From positions 1 to 64,000 of the forward strand of contig DASVBU010000025.1 in the NCBI GenBank assembly GCA_036375695.1: 64,000 nt of DNA, written 5' to 3'. Below are positions 10,489 through 19,743 of this stretch, one piece after another. The position numbers were made by a program, and so were the translations under genes. The number at the start of each line of letters is the position of its first letter. The stretch's first letter is position 1. This DNA comes from ZC4RG35 sp036375695 (lineage in GTDB: Bacteria > Actinomycetota > Acidimicrobiia > Spongiisociales > ZC4RG35). The notes beneath the pieces were generated by a model, which did no database searches, had not been told where the DNA came from, and saw nothing but the letters and a program-made list of their open reading frames with translations.

Positions 10489-10899
10489 ATGCGTCATGTG
10501 ACGGTTGCCCACGCTCACTGTGATCTCTACTGCGGGGTGTACGACCCGGCTCAGGCGAAGATCGAGGCGATGTCGGTCATGAAGGCCGCTCAGAAGTACC
10601 AGGATTCGGACGACCCGGTCTTCCGCGACCGCTGCATCCTGATCAAGGAAGAGCGGGCCGAGCTGGTCAAGCACCACTTGATGGTCCTGTGGGCGGACTT
10701 CTTCACCGAGGAGCATCGGAAGCAGTTCGAGAACCTCGACGACTTGTTCTGGCGGGCAATCCACAAGGCCGGGGACGCCAAGAAGTCGATGGACCCCGCC
10801 GTCGGCCAGGAGCTCATCGCTCTCATCGACGAGATCGCCGACATCTTCTGGCAGACCGAGAAGGCCAAGGACGCCGGGGTGTACCCGCCCAGCAAGTAG
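10489..10899 (+). CDS. sodN: nickel superoxide dismutase precursor
   Basis: ATG 10489 has a strong ribosome-binding site (AAGGAGG, 5-6 nt upstream) and gives 136 residues. After a short 9-residue leader the sequence HCDLYCGVYDPAQ matches the nickel hook of Ni-SOD, whose mature N-terminus is the His. His1, Cys2 and Cys6 (mature numbering), the nickel ligands, are all kept. The consensus Pro5 (HCxxPCxxY) is Tyr here. The rest is the expected four-helix bundle. It detoxifies superoxide in the cytoplasm after proteolytic removal of the leader, probably by the divergent SodX-like fusion. A GC-rich terminator follows. Confidence 0.92.
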   Translation: MRHVTVAHAHCDLYCGVYDPAQAKIEAMSVMKAAQKYQDSDDPVFRDRCILIKEERAELVKHHLMVLWADFFTEEHRKQFENLDDLFWRAIHKAGDAKKSMDPAVGQELIALIDEIADIFWQTEKAKDAGVYPPSK

Positions 10900-10927
10900 T
10901 GCCTGGCACCGATCACTCGAAATCGGG

Positions 10928-10957
10928 ACGCCCCGGCGCGCGCCGGGGCGTTCTTCA
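10928..10957 (+). terminator. Rho-independent terminator after sodN
   Basis: A perfect 12+12 nt palindrome (10928-10951, arm ACGCCCCGGCGC) is followed by a T-rich stretch TTCTTCATT. It begins 29 nt after the sodN stop and touches the stop of the convergent small membrane protein gene. Confidence 0.85.
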
Positions 10958-11176
10958 TTGCCGACCCCGACGAGCCGACTGCTTGCGGGTCTTGCGGTCT
11001 TCGAGCTTCTTGTTCGCCCAGGTCTTGAGATCCGCCGCCATGGGCACGTCCTTGGCGAGGAGATGGATGCCGGCGGCGATGGTGAGGAGCCCGGGCCCGG
11101 GCAGCACCAGCATGGCCGTCCCTGCCATGACGAGGGTCGATCCGGTGGCGATACGGGCCATGCGTGCGATCCGCAT
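10955..11176 (-). CDS. small PGPGW-type membrane protein
   Basis: The 73-residue protein has a hydrophobic stretch containing the LPGPGLLTIAAGI motif characteristic of the PGPGW family of putative transmembrane proteins, then a basic, hydrophilic C-terminus. One or two membrane helices are likely. Function is unknown. It converges on sodN and its stop lies inside the sodN terminator. Confidence 0.7.
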   Translation of the reverse strand: MRIARMARIATGSTLVMAGTAMLVLPGPGLLTIAAGIHLLAKDVPMAADLKTWANKKLEDRKTRKQSARRGRQ

Positions 11177-11220
11177 GTCTATTCGACGCTACCCGGTGCC
11201 CGGAAGTTGCATTCCTGCGG

Positions 11221-11289
11221 CCCTTCGGGCCGCGCCCCCTCCCGGCTCCGCCGGCTCTCCCCCACTCCGCTGCCGCTCCGTGGGGGAGA
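11221..11289 (-). repeat. GC-rich dispersed intergenic repeat, copy A
   Basis: Read on the minus strand this segment contains CTCCCCC, then AGCGGCAGCGGAG, then GGGGGAG and GAGGGGGCG in fixed order. The same order and spacing recur at 46551-46617 on the plus strand. The CTCCCCC and GGGGGAG blocks can pair as a hairpin around the AGCGGCAGCGGAG core. It lies in the metG 3' intergenic region, directly beside the heptad repeat. Confidence 0.65.
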
Positions 11290-11294
11290 AATCC

Positions 11295-11322
11295 AGGTAC
11301 CCAGTACCAAGTGCCAAGTACC
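11295..11322. repeat. heptameric repeat GTACCAA, degenerate
   Basis: Four 7-nt units (GTACCCA, GTACCAA, GTGCCAA, GTACC) form the reverse complement of the TACTTGG array found after argH. It is intergenic, between the GC-rich repeat and the metG hairpin. Confidence 0.75.
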
Positions 11323-11355
11323 GACGATTGAGGCGTCTACGACGCCTCAATCGTC
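11323..11355 (-). terminator. perfect hairpin overlapping the metG stop codon
   Basis: Fifteen-bp perfect arms (GACGATTGAGGCGTC and its complement) flank a 3-nt loop; the metG TGA at 11347-11349 is in one arm. No T-run follows on the minus strand. The design resembles the korB hairpin at 3712-3738. A T-less terminator is the simplest reading. Confidence 0.6.
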
Positions 11356-12987
11356 CAATACGTGCTCGTCGAGCTTGGTGAACAGCGGGACGATCTCGCC
11401 CAGCGGCTGACCACCCGGCACCTCGACGGGGGACCACCCTCCGATCCCGGCGCCGATGCCGAGCATCTCGCCCACGGCGGCGCTGCTGTGGGGGAGATAC
11501 GGGTGCAACGCCACCCGTATGCCTGCGATCGCCTGGATCGCCGACCAGAGCACAGTGCCCGCCCTGCCGTGGTCCGTCTTGAGCAGCTTCCACGGCTCGG
11601 TGGCGTTGAGATAGGCGTTGACCTCCGAGGCCGCCTCCATGGCCGCGCGCAGACCGGCTCGCAGCTCAACCTTCTCGATGGCCTCGCCGGTCCGCGCCAA
11701 CACCGTCGTCGCCAGCGTCGCCATCGCCCGGTCCTCCGGGGTGAGCTCTCCGGGTGGCGGGACCTTGCCGTCGAAGTTCCGCTGGCTGATGGTGAGGACC
11801 CGGTTGATCAGGTTCCCCCACGTCGCCACCAACTCCTCGTTGACCCGGCGGATGATGTCCTCATCCGACAGATCGGTGTCCTGTTGCTCGGGAAGGACCG
11901 ACGAGAGGGCGTAGCGGATGGCGTCGGGCTGTAGCCGCTCGGTGTACCAGCCGATCGACCGGCCGACGCCGCGACTCGCCGACGCCTTGCGGGAGCCGAA
12001 GGTGACGTACTGATTGGCCGGCACGTCGGTGGGCAGGTTGAGCCCGCCGTAGCCCATGAGCATCGACGGCCAGATCACCGTGTGGAACGGGATGTTGTCC
12101 TTGCCGATGAAGTAGTACGACTCCGCCTCGGGGTCCTCCCACCAGAGCCGCCAGGCGTCGGGGTCGTCCGTCTTCGATGCCCACTCCTTGGAGGCCGACA
12201 GATAGCCGATGACCGCGTCGAACCAGACGTAGATGCGCTTCCCCGGGCCGAGGTCGTCCACGGGGAGAGGCACGCCCCACTCCAGGTCGCGGGTGATGGC
12301 TCGATCGGGGAGACCTTCGTTGACCATCCCGAGGGCCCAGTTGCGGACGTGACGACGCCATCGGGTCTTCGACTCCAGCCACTCCCGCAGAGGCTCCTCG
12401 AGGCGGGAGAGGAGGAGGAAGTAGTGCTCCGTCTCCCGTTCCACCGGCCGCGCGCCGCTGATCTTGCTCACCGGGTCGATCAGGTCGATCGGATCCAGCG
12501 TGCGGCCGCAATTGTCGCACTGGTCGCCGCGGGCCTCGGGGTAGCCGCAGTACGGACAGGTGCCCTGGACGTACCGGTCGGGGAGGAATCTCTCCGCCTC
12601 CGGGTCGTAGAACTGGCTGGATACCCGCTTCTCCAGAAAGCCGTTCTGGAGCAGCCGGAGGAACATGTCCTGGGTCGTCTCGTAGTGGTTGGGTGTGCCC
12701 GTGGACGTGAACAGGTCCCACGAGATGCCCAGGGTCTCCCAGTCGCGGAGGAACTCGGAGTGGTAGCGGTCGACGATGACCTGTGGCTCGACGCCTTCCT
12801 GGTCGGCCCGCACGGTGATGGGTGTGCCGTGGACGTCGGAGCCCGAGACCATGAGGACCTGGTTCCCGACGAGACGGTGATACCGGGCGAAGATGTCGGC
12901 GGGGAGGTAGGCGCCGGCGAGATGCCCGAGATGACGGGACCCGCTGGCGTACGGCCAGGCCACAGCGACCAGGATGCGGCGGTTCAT
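11347..12987 (-). CDS. metG: methionyl-tRNA synthetase
   Basis: The 546-residue class I synthetase shows the HxGH motif as HLGH at residues 19-22, a four-cysteine zinc knuckle (CPYC...CDNC) and the WFDAVIGYLSA segment. The KMSKS loop reads KASAS, followed by R; this fits the KFSSSR-type variants known in actinobacterial MetRS rather than a broken enzyme. There is no C-terminal tRNA-binding EMAP-like domain. It charges initiator and elongator tRNA-Met. ATG 12987 was chosen because it begins the canonical N-terminus; it is divergent from the lipoprotein at 13043 with 55 nt between. Confidence 0.95.
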   Translation of the reverse strand: MNRRILVAVAWPYASGSRHLGHLAGAYLPADIFARYHRLVGNQVLMVSGSDVHGTPITVRADQEGVEPQVIVDRYHSEFLRDWETLGISWDLFTSTGTPNHYETTQDMFLRLLQNGFLEKRVSSQFYDPEAERFLPDRYVQGTCPYCGYPEARGDQCDNCGRTLDPIDLIDPVSKISGARPVERETEHYFLLLSRLEEPLREWLESKTRWRRHVRNWALGMVNEGLPDRAITRDLEWGVPLPVDDLGPGKRIYVWFDAVIGYLSASKEWASKTDDPDAWRLWWEDPEAESYYFIGKDNIPFHTVIWPSMLMGYGGLNLPTDVPANQYVTFGSRKASASRGVGRSIGWYTERLQPDAIRYALSSVLPEQQDTDLSDEDIIRRVNEELVATWGNLINRVLTISQRNFDGKVPPPGELTPEDRAMATLATTVLARTGEAIEKVELRAGLRAAMEAASEVNAYLNATEPWKLLKTDHGRAGTVLWSAIQAIAGIRVALHPYLPHSSAAVGEMLGIGAGIGGWSPVEVPGGQPLGEIVPLFTKLDEHVLDD

Positions 12988-13042
12988 CGGGCGGAGGGTA
13001 GACCTAATGGCAAGAGACGAACCTGCCGATAACCTGGGCGTG

Positions 13043-14134
13043 ATGAACCTGCGCTCCCGCTTCCTGGCCGCGCTCTCCGTGCTCGCGCTCCTCCTCGCCG
13101 CCTGCGGCGGGTCCGGTGATGCCACGACGACCACGGCTGCTCCGGCCACGACCAGCACGATGCCCGTCCCCGAGGCGATGGCGATCTCGTATGACCTCCA
13201 GGCCGGTCAGACCTACACCTTCGAGCTGGAGATGAACCAGACGATGGAGCTCACCACCACGGGCGACACCACGGCCATGGAGGAGGAGGGGCTCCCGGGC
13301 AACATGGTCATGACGGTCTCCGGCCCGACTCTCATCACTTACGAGGTCGCCGACGGACCCGATCCCGACACCTACGAGATCACCATCACCAGTGACCTGT
13401 CCGGCCTCGAGTTCGACGTCGCCATCGATGGCGAGACGGCAGAGCCAGGGGATCTCCCCGATTTCGCGGAGCTGGAGCCGCAGGAGACGACGATCGTCGT
13501 CGACAAGCAGGGAAAGCCGATCGGCGGCGACCCGATGACCGAGGACCCGTTCTCCGGCATCTTCGGCGGATTCGACCCGGGCACGATGGGCGATTTCGGC
13601 TCGTCCGGTCTGAACCCGACGCAGTTCTTCGGCCCGGCGCTCCCCGACGAGGAGGTCACGGTCGGCGACTCCTGGACCGACACCACCGAGATCCCGCTCT
13701 TCGGGGATGACAAGGTCACCACCACCGTCACCAGCACCATTGACCGAGTCGAGGAACTCGACGGCAAGGAGGCGATGGTGATCGAGACCACGATCTCCAC
13801 CTCGGAGATCGAGTTCGACATGGCCGAGTTCATCCTCGCCCTCTTCGAGGGCTTCTTCCCCGAGGACCCGAGTGAAGAGGATCTGGCCCAGCTGGAGGAG
13901 CTCCGCAACTCGCTCCGGTTCCTCTTCCACGTGGACGCCTCCGAGACCGGGATGACCACGTGGTTCGACCCCGAGGCCGGCATGGCTCTGAGGTCCGAGA
14001 TGAGCGGCGAGAACCGCATGGCCATGGACGCCAACGTGCCCGACGAGGCAACCGGGGAGATGGTGGCGTTCACCCTGGACATGAAGGTCAGCTCGGACAT
14101 GACCTACCGCCTGGTGGAGGCGCCCGGCGCCTGA
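13043..14134 (+). CDS. Thr-tethered lipoprotein, tandem paralogue 1
   Basis: A signal peptide with lipobox LLLAAC (Cys21) is followed by a Thr/Ala-rich linker and a domain of about 320 residues. That domain starts with SYDLQAGQTYTFELEMNQTMELTT and ends with SSDMTYRLVEAPGA. It is very acidic and rich in beta-type segments. The downstream gene has the same architecture and matching start and end motifs, so the two arose by tandem duplication. I do not recognise a characterised family. An extracellular, membrane-anchored protein is expected. ATG 13043 is used; GTG 13040 is also possible. Confidence 0.7.
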   Translation: MNLRSRFLAALSVLALLLAACGGSGDATTTTAAPATTSTMPVPEAMAISYDLQAGQTYTFELEMNQTMELTTTGDTTAMEEEGLPGNMVMTVSGPTLITYEVADGPDPDTYEITITSDLSGLEFDVAIDGETAEPGDLPDFAELEPQETTIVVDKQGKPIGGDPMTEDPFSGIFGGFDPGTMGDFGSSGLNPTQFFGPALPDEEVTVGDSWTDTTEIPLFGDDKVTTTVTSTIDRVEELDGKEAMVIETTISTSEIEFDMAEFILALFEGFFPEDPSEEDLAQLEELRNSLRFLFHVDASETGMTTWFDPEAGMALRSEMSGENRMAMDANVPDEATGEMVAFTLDMKVSSDMTYRLVEAPGA

Positions 14135-14141
14135 GATAGGG

Positions 14142-15329
14142 ATGGGGCGCTTGCTCGGCGAGCCCGGCACTGGTGCCCTCTCAGGACACCTGTACCGCCT
14201 GCGGACAGCCATCGTCGGCCCCGTCGCGCTCCTCTTGACCGCATGCGGGGTGCCCGGCGCGGGCACGACCACGACGATGGTCGCTCCCGAACGGACGACG
14301 ACGCTCGCCGCTCCCGTCACCAGCTCGACGATCGGCAGCACCACCACCGACGGGCCGGTGGAGTGGTCGGAGTTCAGCTATGACCTCGAGGTCGGCCAGG
14401 TCTACACGTACGAGGTCGACGTGGACCAGACGTTCGAGATGACCACCGCGGGTGAGCCGCGGCAGGGTGGGCTGTGGGCATCGAGCGATCTGCCGGAGCG
14501 GTTGGTCGTCGTGTTCACCGGAACCGCTCTGGTGAGGTACGAAGTGGGCCCCGGCCCATCGTCCGACAGCTTCGTGGTCGCGATCGTGAGCGACCTGTCC
14601 GACGTCGAGGTCGATGTCACCAGCGAAGGCGAGTCCGACCTGCCGGATGATCCGGGTGAGCTGTCCAATCGTCACGAAGTCGAGGTACTGGTGAGTCGTC
14701 AGGGCCGGGTCGACCCGATGGGGCCGGAAGCGGCGATGTCGAAGGTCTTCGTAGGTGGGCTCCTGGAGGAATTCGAGGAGCCCTGGCTGCTTCCGTCGGA
14801 GTTCATCGGCCCCTGGCTTCCGTCGGAGTTCTCGCTCGGGCACACGTGGACCCAGTCTCTCGAACTGCCTCTGTTCGAGGGCTGGGGCGGGGAGGAGGGG
14901 CCAGTCCATCTGCCCGAGAGCACCACGATGACGACGACCTACACGGTGAACCGCGGGGACCTCGAGGGGGCCCCGGTGCTCGTCGTGGAGAACGTGAGCG
15001 TGATACCCGACCTCGAGTTCGACATGGCGGCATTGATCCTGGCGCTCACCGCCCCCGAGTTGCCCGGTCTCGAGTCTGCCGACGAGGCGACCTTTTTCGC
15101 ACTGCTGGAAGACTCCCGCTACTTGGTCGAGCTCGACCGGTCGGAGACCAGGACGACGACCTGGCTCGATCCGGCGAGGGGGCTGGTCCTGGGCCAGCAC
15201 CTGACCGGAGCCAGCCGATTCACCACCGACGTGCACTTCCCGTCCGAGGTGACGGGGGAGGAAGTCACCTTCACCATGTCGAGATCCCTCACACGGGATC
15301 TCACCTACCGCTTGGTGGAAGCTCCTTGA
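14142..15329 (+). CDS. Thr-tethered lipoprotein, tandem paralogue 2
   Basis: This 395-residue protein begins 7 nt after its paralogue. It has a lipobox LLLTAC (Cys35), a Thr-rich linker, then SYDLEVGQVYTYEVDVDQTFEMTT and a C-terminal TRDLTYRLVEAP, both close to the matching parts of the upstream protein. The middle regions have diverged, with an unrelated proline/tryptophan-rich insert around residues 205-250. Function unknown; surface-anchored by inference. The unusually long pre-signal stretch (about 20 residues before the hydrophobic core) may mean the start is further in. Confidence 0.65.
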   Translation: MGRLLGEPGTGALSGHLYRLRTAIVGPVALLLTACGVPGAGTTTTMVAPERTTTLAAPVTSSTIGSTTTDGPVEWSEFSYDLEVGQVYTYEVDVDQTFEMTTAGEPRQGGLWASSDLPERLVVVFTGTALVRYEVGPGPSSDSFVVAIVSDLSDVEVDVTSEGESDLPDDPGELSNRHEVEVLVSRQGRVDPMGPEAAMSKVFVGGLLEEFEEPWLLPSEFIGPWLPSEFSLGHTWTQSLELPLFEGWGGEEGPVHLPESTTMTTTYTVNRGDLEGAPVLVVENVSVIPDLEFDMAALILALTAPELPGLESADEATFFALLEDSRYLVELDRSETRTTTWLDPARGLVLGQHLTGASRFTTDVHFPSEVTGEEVTFTMSRSLTRDLTYRLVEAP

Positions 15330-15369
15330 GCCCGGGCGTTGTTGCTCCGCTTCACGGTACGCTGAGCAC

Positions 15370-16329
15370 GTGACCCTCGCCCACGCTTCAGACCGGTCCG
15401 CCATCCTGCCGGATCGCATCTCCACGCCCACGTTGCGCACGTTCCTCCGCGCCGTGCCCTCCGTGGACGAGGTCGGCGTCATGGAGCGGGTGGCGGCACT
15501 CTCCACGAGGTCGATCAAGCGGGACTCGAAGCGGGCCGCACTCGATCTCATCGTGCGGATGACCGACCTGACCACCCTAGAGGGCAAGGACACTCCTGGC
15601 CGGGTCGCCCAACTCTGCGCCAAGGCTCTTCGGCCGGATCCGACCGACCCCTCGATCCCGCCGGTGGCCGCCGTGTGCGTCTACCCGAACCTGGTGCGGC
15701 ACGCCGTGAGCTGTGTCGCGGGCTCGGGCGTCAAGGTCGCCAGCGTCGCCACGTACTTCCCGTCGGGTCAGGCCGACACCAAGCTCAAGGTCGAGGAGAC
15801 CAAGATGGTCGTCGCCGAAGGCGCCCAGGAGGTCGACATGGTCATCGACCGCGGCGCCTTCCTGGCGGGCGAGTACTTCAAGGTCTTCGACGAGATCCGC
15901 CGGGTCAAGGAGGCCTGCGGCGACGCCCACCTCAAGGTCATCCTGGAGACGGGGGAGCTGGTCACCCATGACAACGTCAGGCGGGCCTCGATGCTGGCAA
16001 TGGCCGCCGGCGCCGACTTCATCAAGACCTCCACGGGCAAGGTGTCCCCGGCAGCCACCCTCCCGGTCACGCTCGTGATGCTTGAGGCGATCCGGGACTT
16101 CCATGACGCCACCGGTGTGATGGTGGGGATGAAGCCGGCGGGGGGCATCCGGACGGCGAAGGACGCCATCAGGTACCTCATCGTCCTCAACGAGACCCTG
16201 GGTCACGAGTGGATGACACCCGACCTGTTCCGGTTCGGCGCCTCGTCGCTGCTCAACGACGTCCTGATGCAGATCCGCTGGCTCGATACCGGCCGCTACT
16301 CGTCGCCCAACTACTTCACGAAGGATTGA
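15370..16329 (+). CDS. deoC: deoxyribose-phosphate aldolase
   Basis: The TIM-barrel aldolase shows both active-site lysine regions: HLKVILETGEL and ADFIKTSTGK, the latter carrying the Schiff-base Lys. It cleaves 2-deoxyribose 5-phosphate to glyceraldehyde 3-phosphate and acetaldehyde. At 319 residues it is the longer form with about 60 extra N-terminal residues. The two aldehyde dehydrogenase genes that follow within 2 nt and by overlap suggest disposal of the acetaldehyde, by inference. Start is GTG 15370. Confidence 0.93.
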   Translation: MTLAHASDRSAILPDRISTPTLRTFLRAVPSVDEVGVMERVAALSTRSIKRDSKRAALDLIVRMTDLTTLEGKDTPGRVAQLCAKALRPDPTDPSIPPVAAVCVYPNLVRHAVSCVAGSGVKVASVATYFPSGQADTKLKVEETKMVVAEGAQEVDMVIDRGAFLAGEYFKVFDEIRRVKEACGDAHLKVILETGELVTHDNVRRASMLAMAAGADFIKTSTGKVSPAATLPVTLVMLEAIRDFHDATGVMVGMKPAGGIRTAKDAIRYLIVLNETLGHEWMTPDLFRFGASSLLNDVLMQIRWLDTGRYSSPNYFTKD

Positions 16330-16331
16330 CA

Positions 16332-17807
16332 GTGAGCCGTCTTCCCACCACCACCCACACTCCGCTTCTCTGGGAATACGCCACGTCCCGGGAGTCCGCC
16401 GATCTCGTCGAGATCGAGGAACGCTATGGGCTGTTCATCGATGGGGAGTTCCGCGAGCCGAAGTCGGGCAAATGGTTCGACACCATCAACCCCGCCACCG
16501 AGGAGAAGCTGGCGACCGTGGCGGAGGCAGGCCCGGCGGACGTGGACGCCGCGGTGGCGGCCGCCCGCGCCGCCTTCGAAGGGCCATGGGGGAGGATGTC
16601 ACCCGCCGAGCGGGCCAAGCACCTGTTCCGCATCGCCCGGATGATCCAGGAGCGCTCCCGGGAGATGGCGGTGCTCGAGGTGCTCGACGGAGGCAAGCCG
16701 ATCAAGGAAGCTCGCGACATCGACCTGCCCCTGGTCGCCGCCCACTTCTTCTATTACGCCGGGTGGGCGGACAAGCTGGAGTACGCCTTCCCCGGCGCCA
16801 AGCCCAGGCCGCTCGGCGTCGCGGGCCAGGTGATCCCATGGAACTTCCCGCTCCTGATGCTGGCGTGGAAGCTGGCGCCCGCCCTCGCCGCCGGCAACAC
16901 CGTCGTCCTCAAGCCCGCCGAGACCACACCACTCAGCGCATTGCACTTCGCCCAGATCGCCGCCGAGGCCGGTCTGCCGCCGGGCGTGGTCAACGTGGTC
17001 ACGGGGGCGGGGGAGACCGGCTCGCTGGTGGTGACCCATCCCGACGTCAGCAAGGTGGCATTCACCGGCTCGACTGCGGTGGGCAAGCTGATTCGATCCC
17101 AGCTCGCCGGCACGGGGAAGAAGCTGACCCTCGAGCTGGGCGGCAAGGCCGCCAACATCATCTTCGAGGACGCCCCGCTCGACCAGGCCGTCGAAGGGGT
17201 GATCAACGGGATCTTCTTCAACCAGGGCCACGTCTGTTGCGCCGGCTCCCGTCTCCTCGTCGAGGAGAGCATCCACGACCGGTTCGTGGAGAAGTTGAAG
17301 CGGCGTCTCACCACGCTCCGCGTCGGCGATCCGCTGGACAAGAACACCGACGTGGGCGCGATCAACAGTCGCCAGCAGCTGGACAAGATCGAGGAACTGG
17401 TCGACTCGGGTGTTGCCGAGGGCGCCGAGATGTATCAACCCGACTGCCCGCTCCCGTCCAAGGGCTTCTGGTTCCGCCCGACCCTCTTCACCGGCGTGTC
17501 CCAGTCGCATCGCATCGCCCAGGAGGAGATATTCGGCCCCGTCCTCTCCATCCTCACGTTCCGCACACCCGAGGAGGCGGTGGAGAAGGCGAACAACACC
17601 CCCTACGGCCTCTCCGCAGGTGTCTGGACCTCCAAGGGCTCCCGGATCCTGTGGATGGCCGATCGCATGAAGGCGGGCGTGGTCTGGGCCAACACCTACA
17701 ACAAGTTCGACCCGACCTCGCCGTTCGGCGGCTACAAGGAGTCCGGATTCGGTCGGGAGGGCGGACGCCACGGTCTGCTCCCGTACCTGGACTGGAGCGA
17801 GGGATGA
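16332..17807 (+). CDS. aldehyde dehydrogenase family protein
   Basis: The 491-residue NAD(P)-dependent aldehyde dehydrogenase has the N-fold cofactor motifs (IPWNFPLLM, FTGSTAVGK), the general-base Glu in LELGGK and the nucleophilic Cys in GHVCCAGSR. It starts at GTG 16332, 2 nt after the deoC stop, and overlaps the next gene as ATGA. In this context oxidation of acetaldehyde or a related short aldehyde from deoxynucleoside breakdown is likely, though specificity cannot be read from sequence. Confidence 0.92.
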   Translation: MSRLPTTTHTPLLWEYATSRESADLVEIEERYGLFIDGEFREPKSGKWFDTINPATEEKLATVAEAGPADVDAAVAAARAAFEGPWGRMSPAERAKHLFRIARMIQERSREMAVLEVLDGGKPIKEARDIDLPLVAAHFFYYAGWADKLEYAFPGAKPRPLGVAGQVIPWNFPLLMLAWKLAPALAAGNTVVLKPAETTPLSALHFAQIAAEAGLPPGVVNVVTGAGETGSLVVTHPDVSKVAFTGSTAVGKLIRSQLAGTGKKLTLELGGKAANIIFEDAPLDQAVEGVINGIFFNQGHVCCAGSRLLVEESIHDRFVEKLKRRLTTLRVGDPLDKNTDVGAINSRQQLDKIEELVDSGVAEGAEMYQPDCPLPSKGFWFRPTLFTGVSQSHRIAQEEIFGPVLSILTFRTPEEAVEKANNTPYGLSAGVWTSKGSRILWMADRMKAGVVWANTYNKFDPTSPFGGYKESGFGREGGRHGLLPYLDWSEG

Positions 17808-18649
17808 GCCGTCTGGAGGTCCGCAAGACCTACAAGCTGTACATCGGCGGAAAGTTCCCGCGGTCGGAGTCGGGGCGTTCCTATCCGGCGCTCGGTGCCG
17901 ACGGAGAGGTCCTGGCCCGAGTGGCCCGCGCCAGCCGCAAGGACCTGAGGGATGCCGTACGTGTCGCCCGGGGCGCCCAGGAGGGATGGGCTTCGGCGAC
18001 TGCCTACAACCGGGGGCAGGTGGTCTACCGGATCGCCGAGACGCTCGAAGATCGTGCCGGGACCTTCGTCGAGCAGCTGATGGACCTCGGTGCGAGCAAG
18101 TCGCAGGCGACCAAGGAGGTCGAGGAGACCGTCGACCTGGTCGTCTGGTACGCCGGTTGGTCCGACAAGTTCGCCCAGATGCTCGGGAACCTCAACCCGG
18201 TGGCAGGGCCGTTCTTCAACATCTCCACACCCGAGCCCACGGGTGTCGTCGGTGTCGTGGCCCCCGAGGAGCCTCCGCTGTACGGACTCGTCGGCTCCGT
18301 GATCCCTGTGATCGTGCCCGGGAACACCGTCGTCGTCCTGGCTGCCGAGAATGCGCCGATGCCGGCGATCACCTTTGCCGAGGTCCTGGCCACCTCGGAC
18401 GTGCCGGCCGGGGTGGTCAACATCCTCACGGGGAGCAAGGACGAGTTGGTCCCCTGGCTCGCCGACCACATGGATGTGGACGCCATCGACGCCGTAGGGG
18501 CGACTCCGGATCAGGTTCGGCGCATCGAGGAGGGCGCGGTGCACAACGTGAAGCGCACGCTGCTGCCCGGGCAGTGGTCCTTGCGCAGCCCCTATCGCAT
18601 CGCGGCCTTCACCGAGACCAAGACGGTCTGGCACCCCAAGGGCCAGTAG
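17804..18649 (+). CDS. half-length aldehyde dehydrogenase homologue lacking the active site
   Basis: The 281-residue protein aligns with the N-terminal cofactor-binding half of aldehyde dehydrogenases: an LYIGGKFPRSESGR start, WYAGWSDKFAQM, and GVVGVVAPEEPPLYGL in place of the usual PWNFP segment. It stops before the catalytic Glu and Cys and has no C-terminal domain. The open frame is clean and overlaps the full-length enzyme by 4 nt, so it looks like a maintained subunit rather than a decaying copy. A structural or regulatory partner of the upstream enzyme is an inference. Confidence 0.8.
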   Translation: MSRLEVRKTYKLYIGGKFPRSESGRSYPALGADGEVLARVARASRKDLRDAVRVARGAQEGWASATAYNRGQVVYRIAETLEDRAGTFVEQLMDLGASKSQATKEVEETVDLVVWYAGWSDKFAQMLGNLNPVAGPFFNISTPEPTGVVGVVAPEEPPLYGLVGSVIPVIVPGNTVVVLAAENAPMPAITFAEVLATSDVPAGVVNILTGSKDELVPWLADHMDVDAIDAVGATPDQVRRIEEGAVHNVKRTLLPGQWSLRSPYRIAAFTETKTVWHPKGQ

Positions 18650-18684
18650 GGCGTTATCGGAGGTCCCGGCCTAAGGGCGTCGGA

Positions 18685-19739
<1,055 letters not shown>

Positions 19740-19743
<4 letters not shown>

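Noticed and set aside
11347..12987. Inactive methionyl-tRNA synthetase because KMSKS reads KASAS
   Set aside because: Actinobacterial enzymes with KFSSSR-type loops are functional, and it is the only metG seen; all other motifs are intact.
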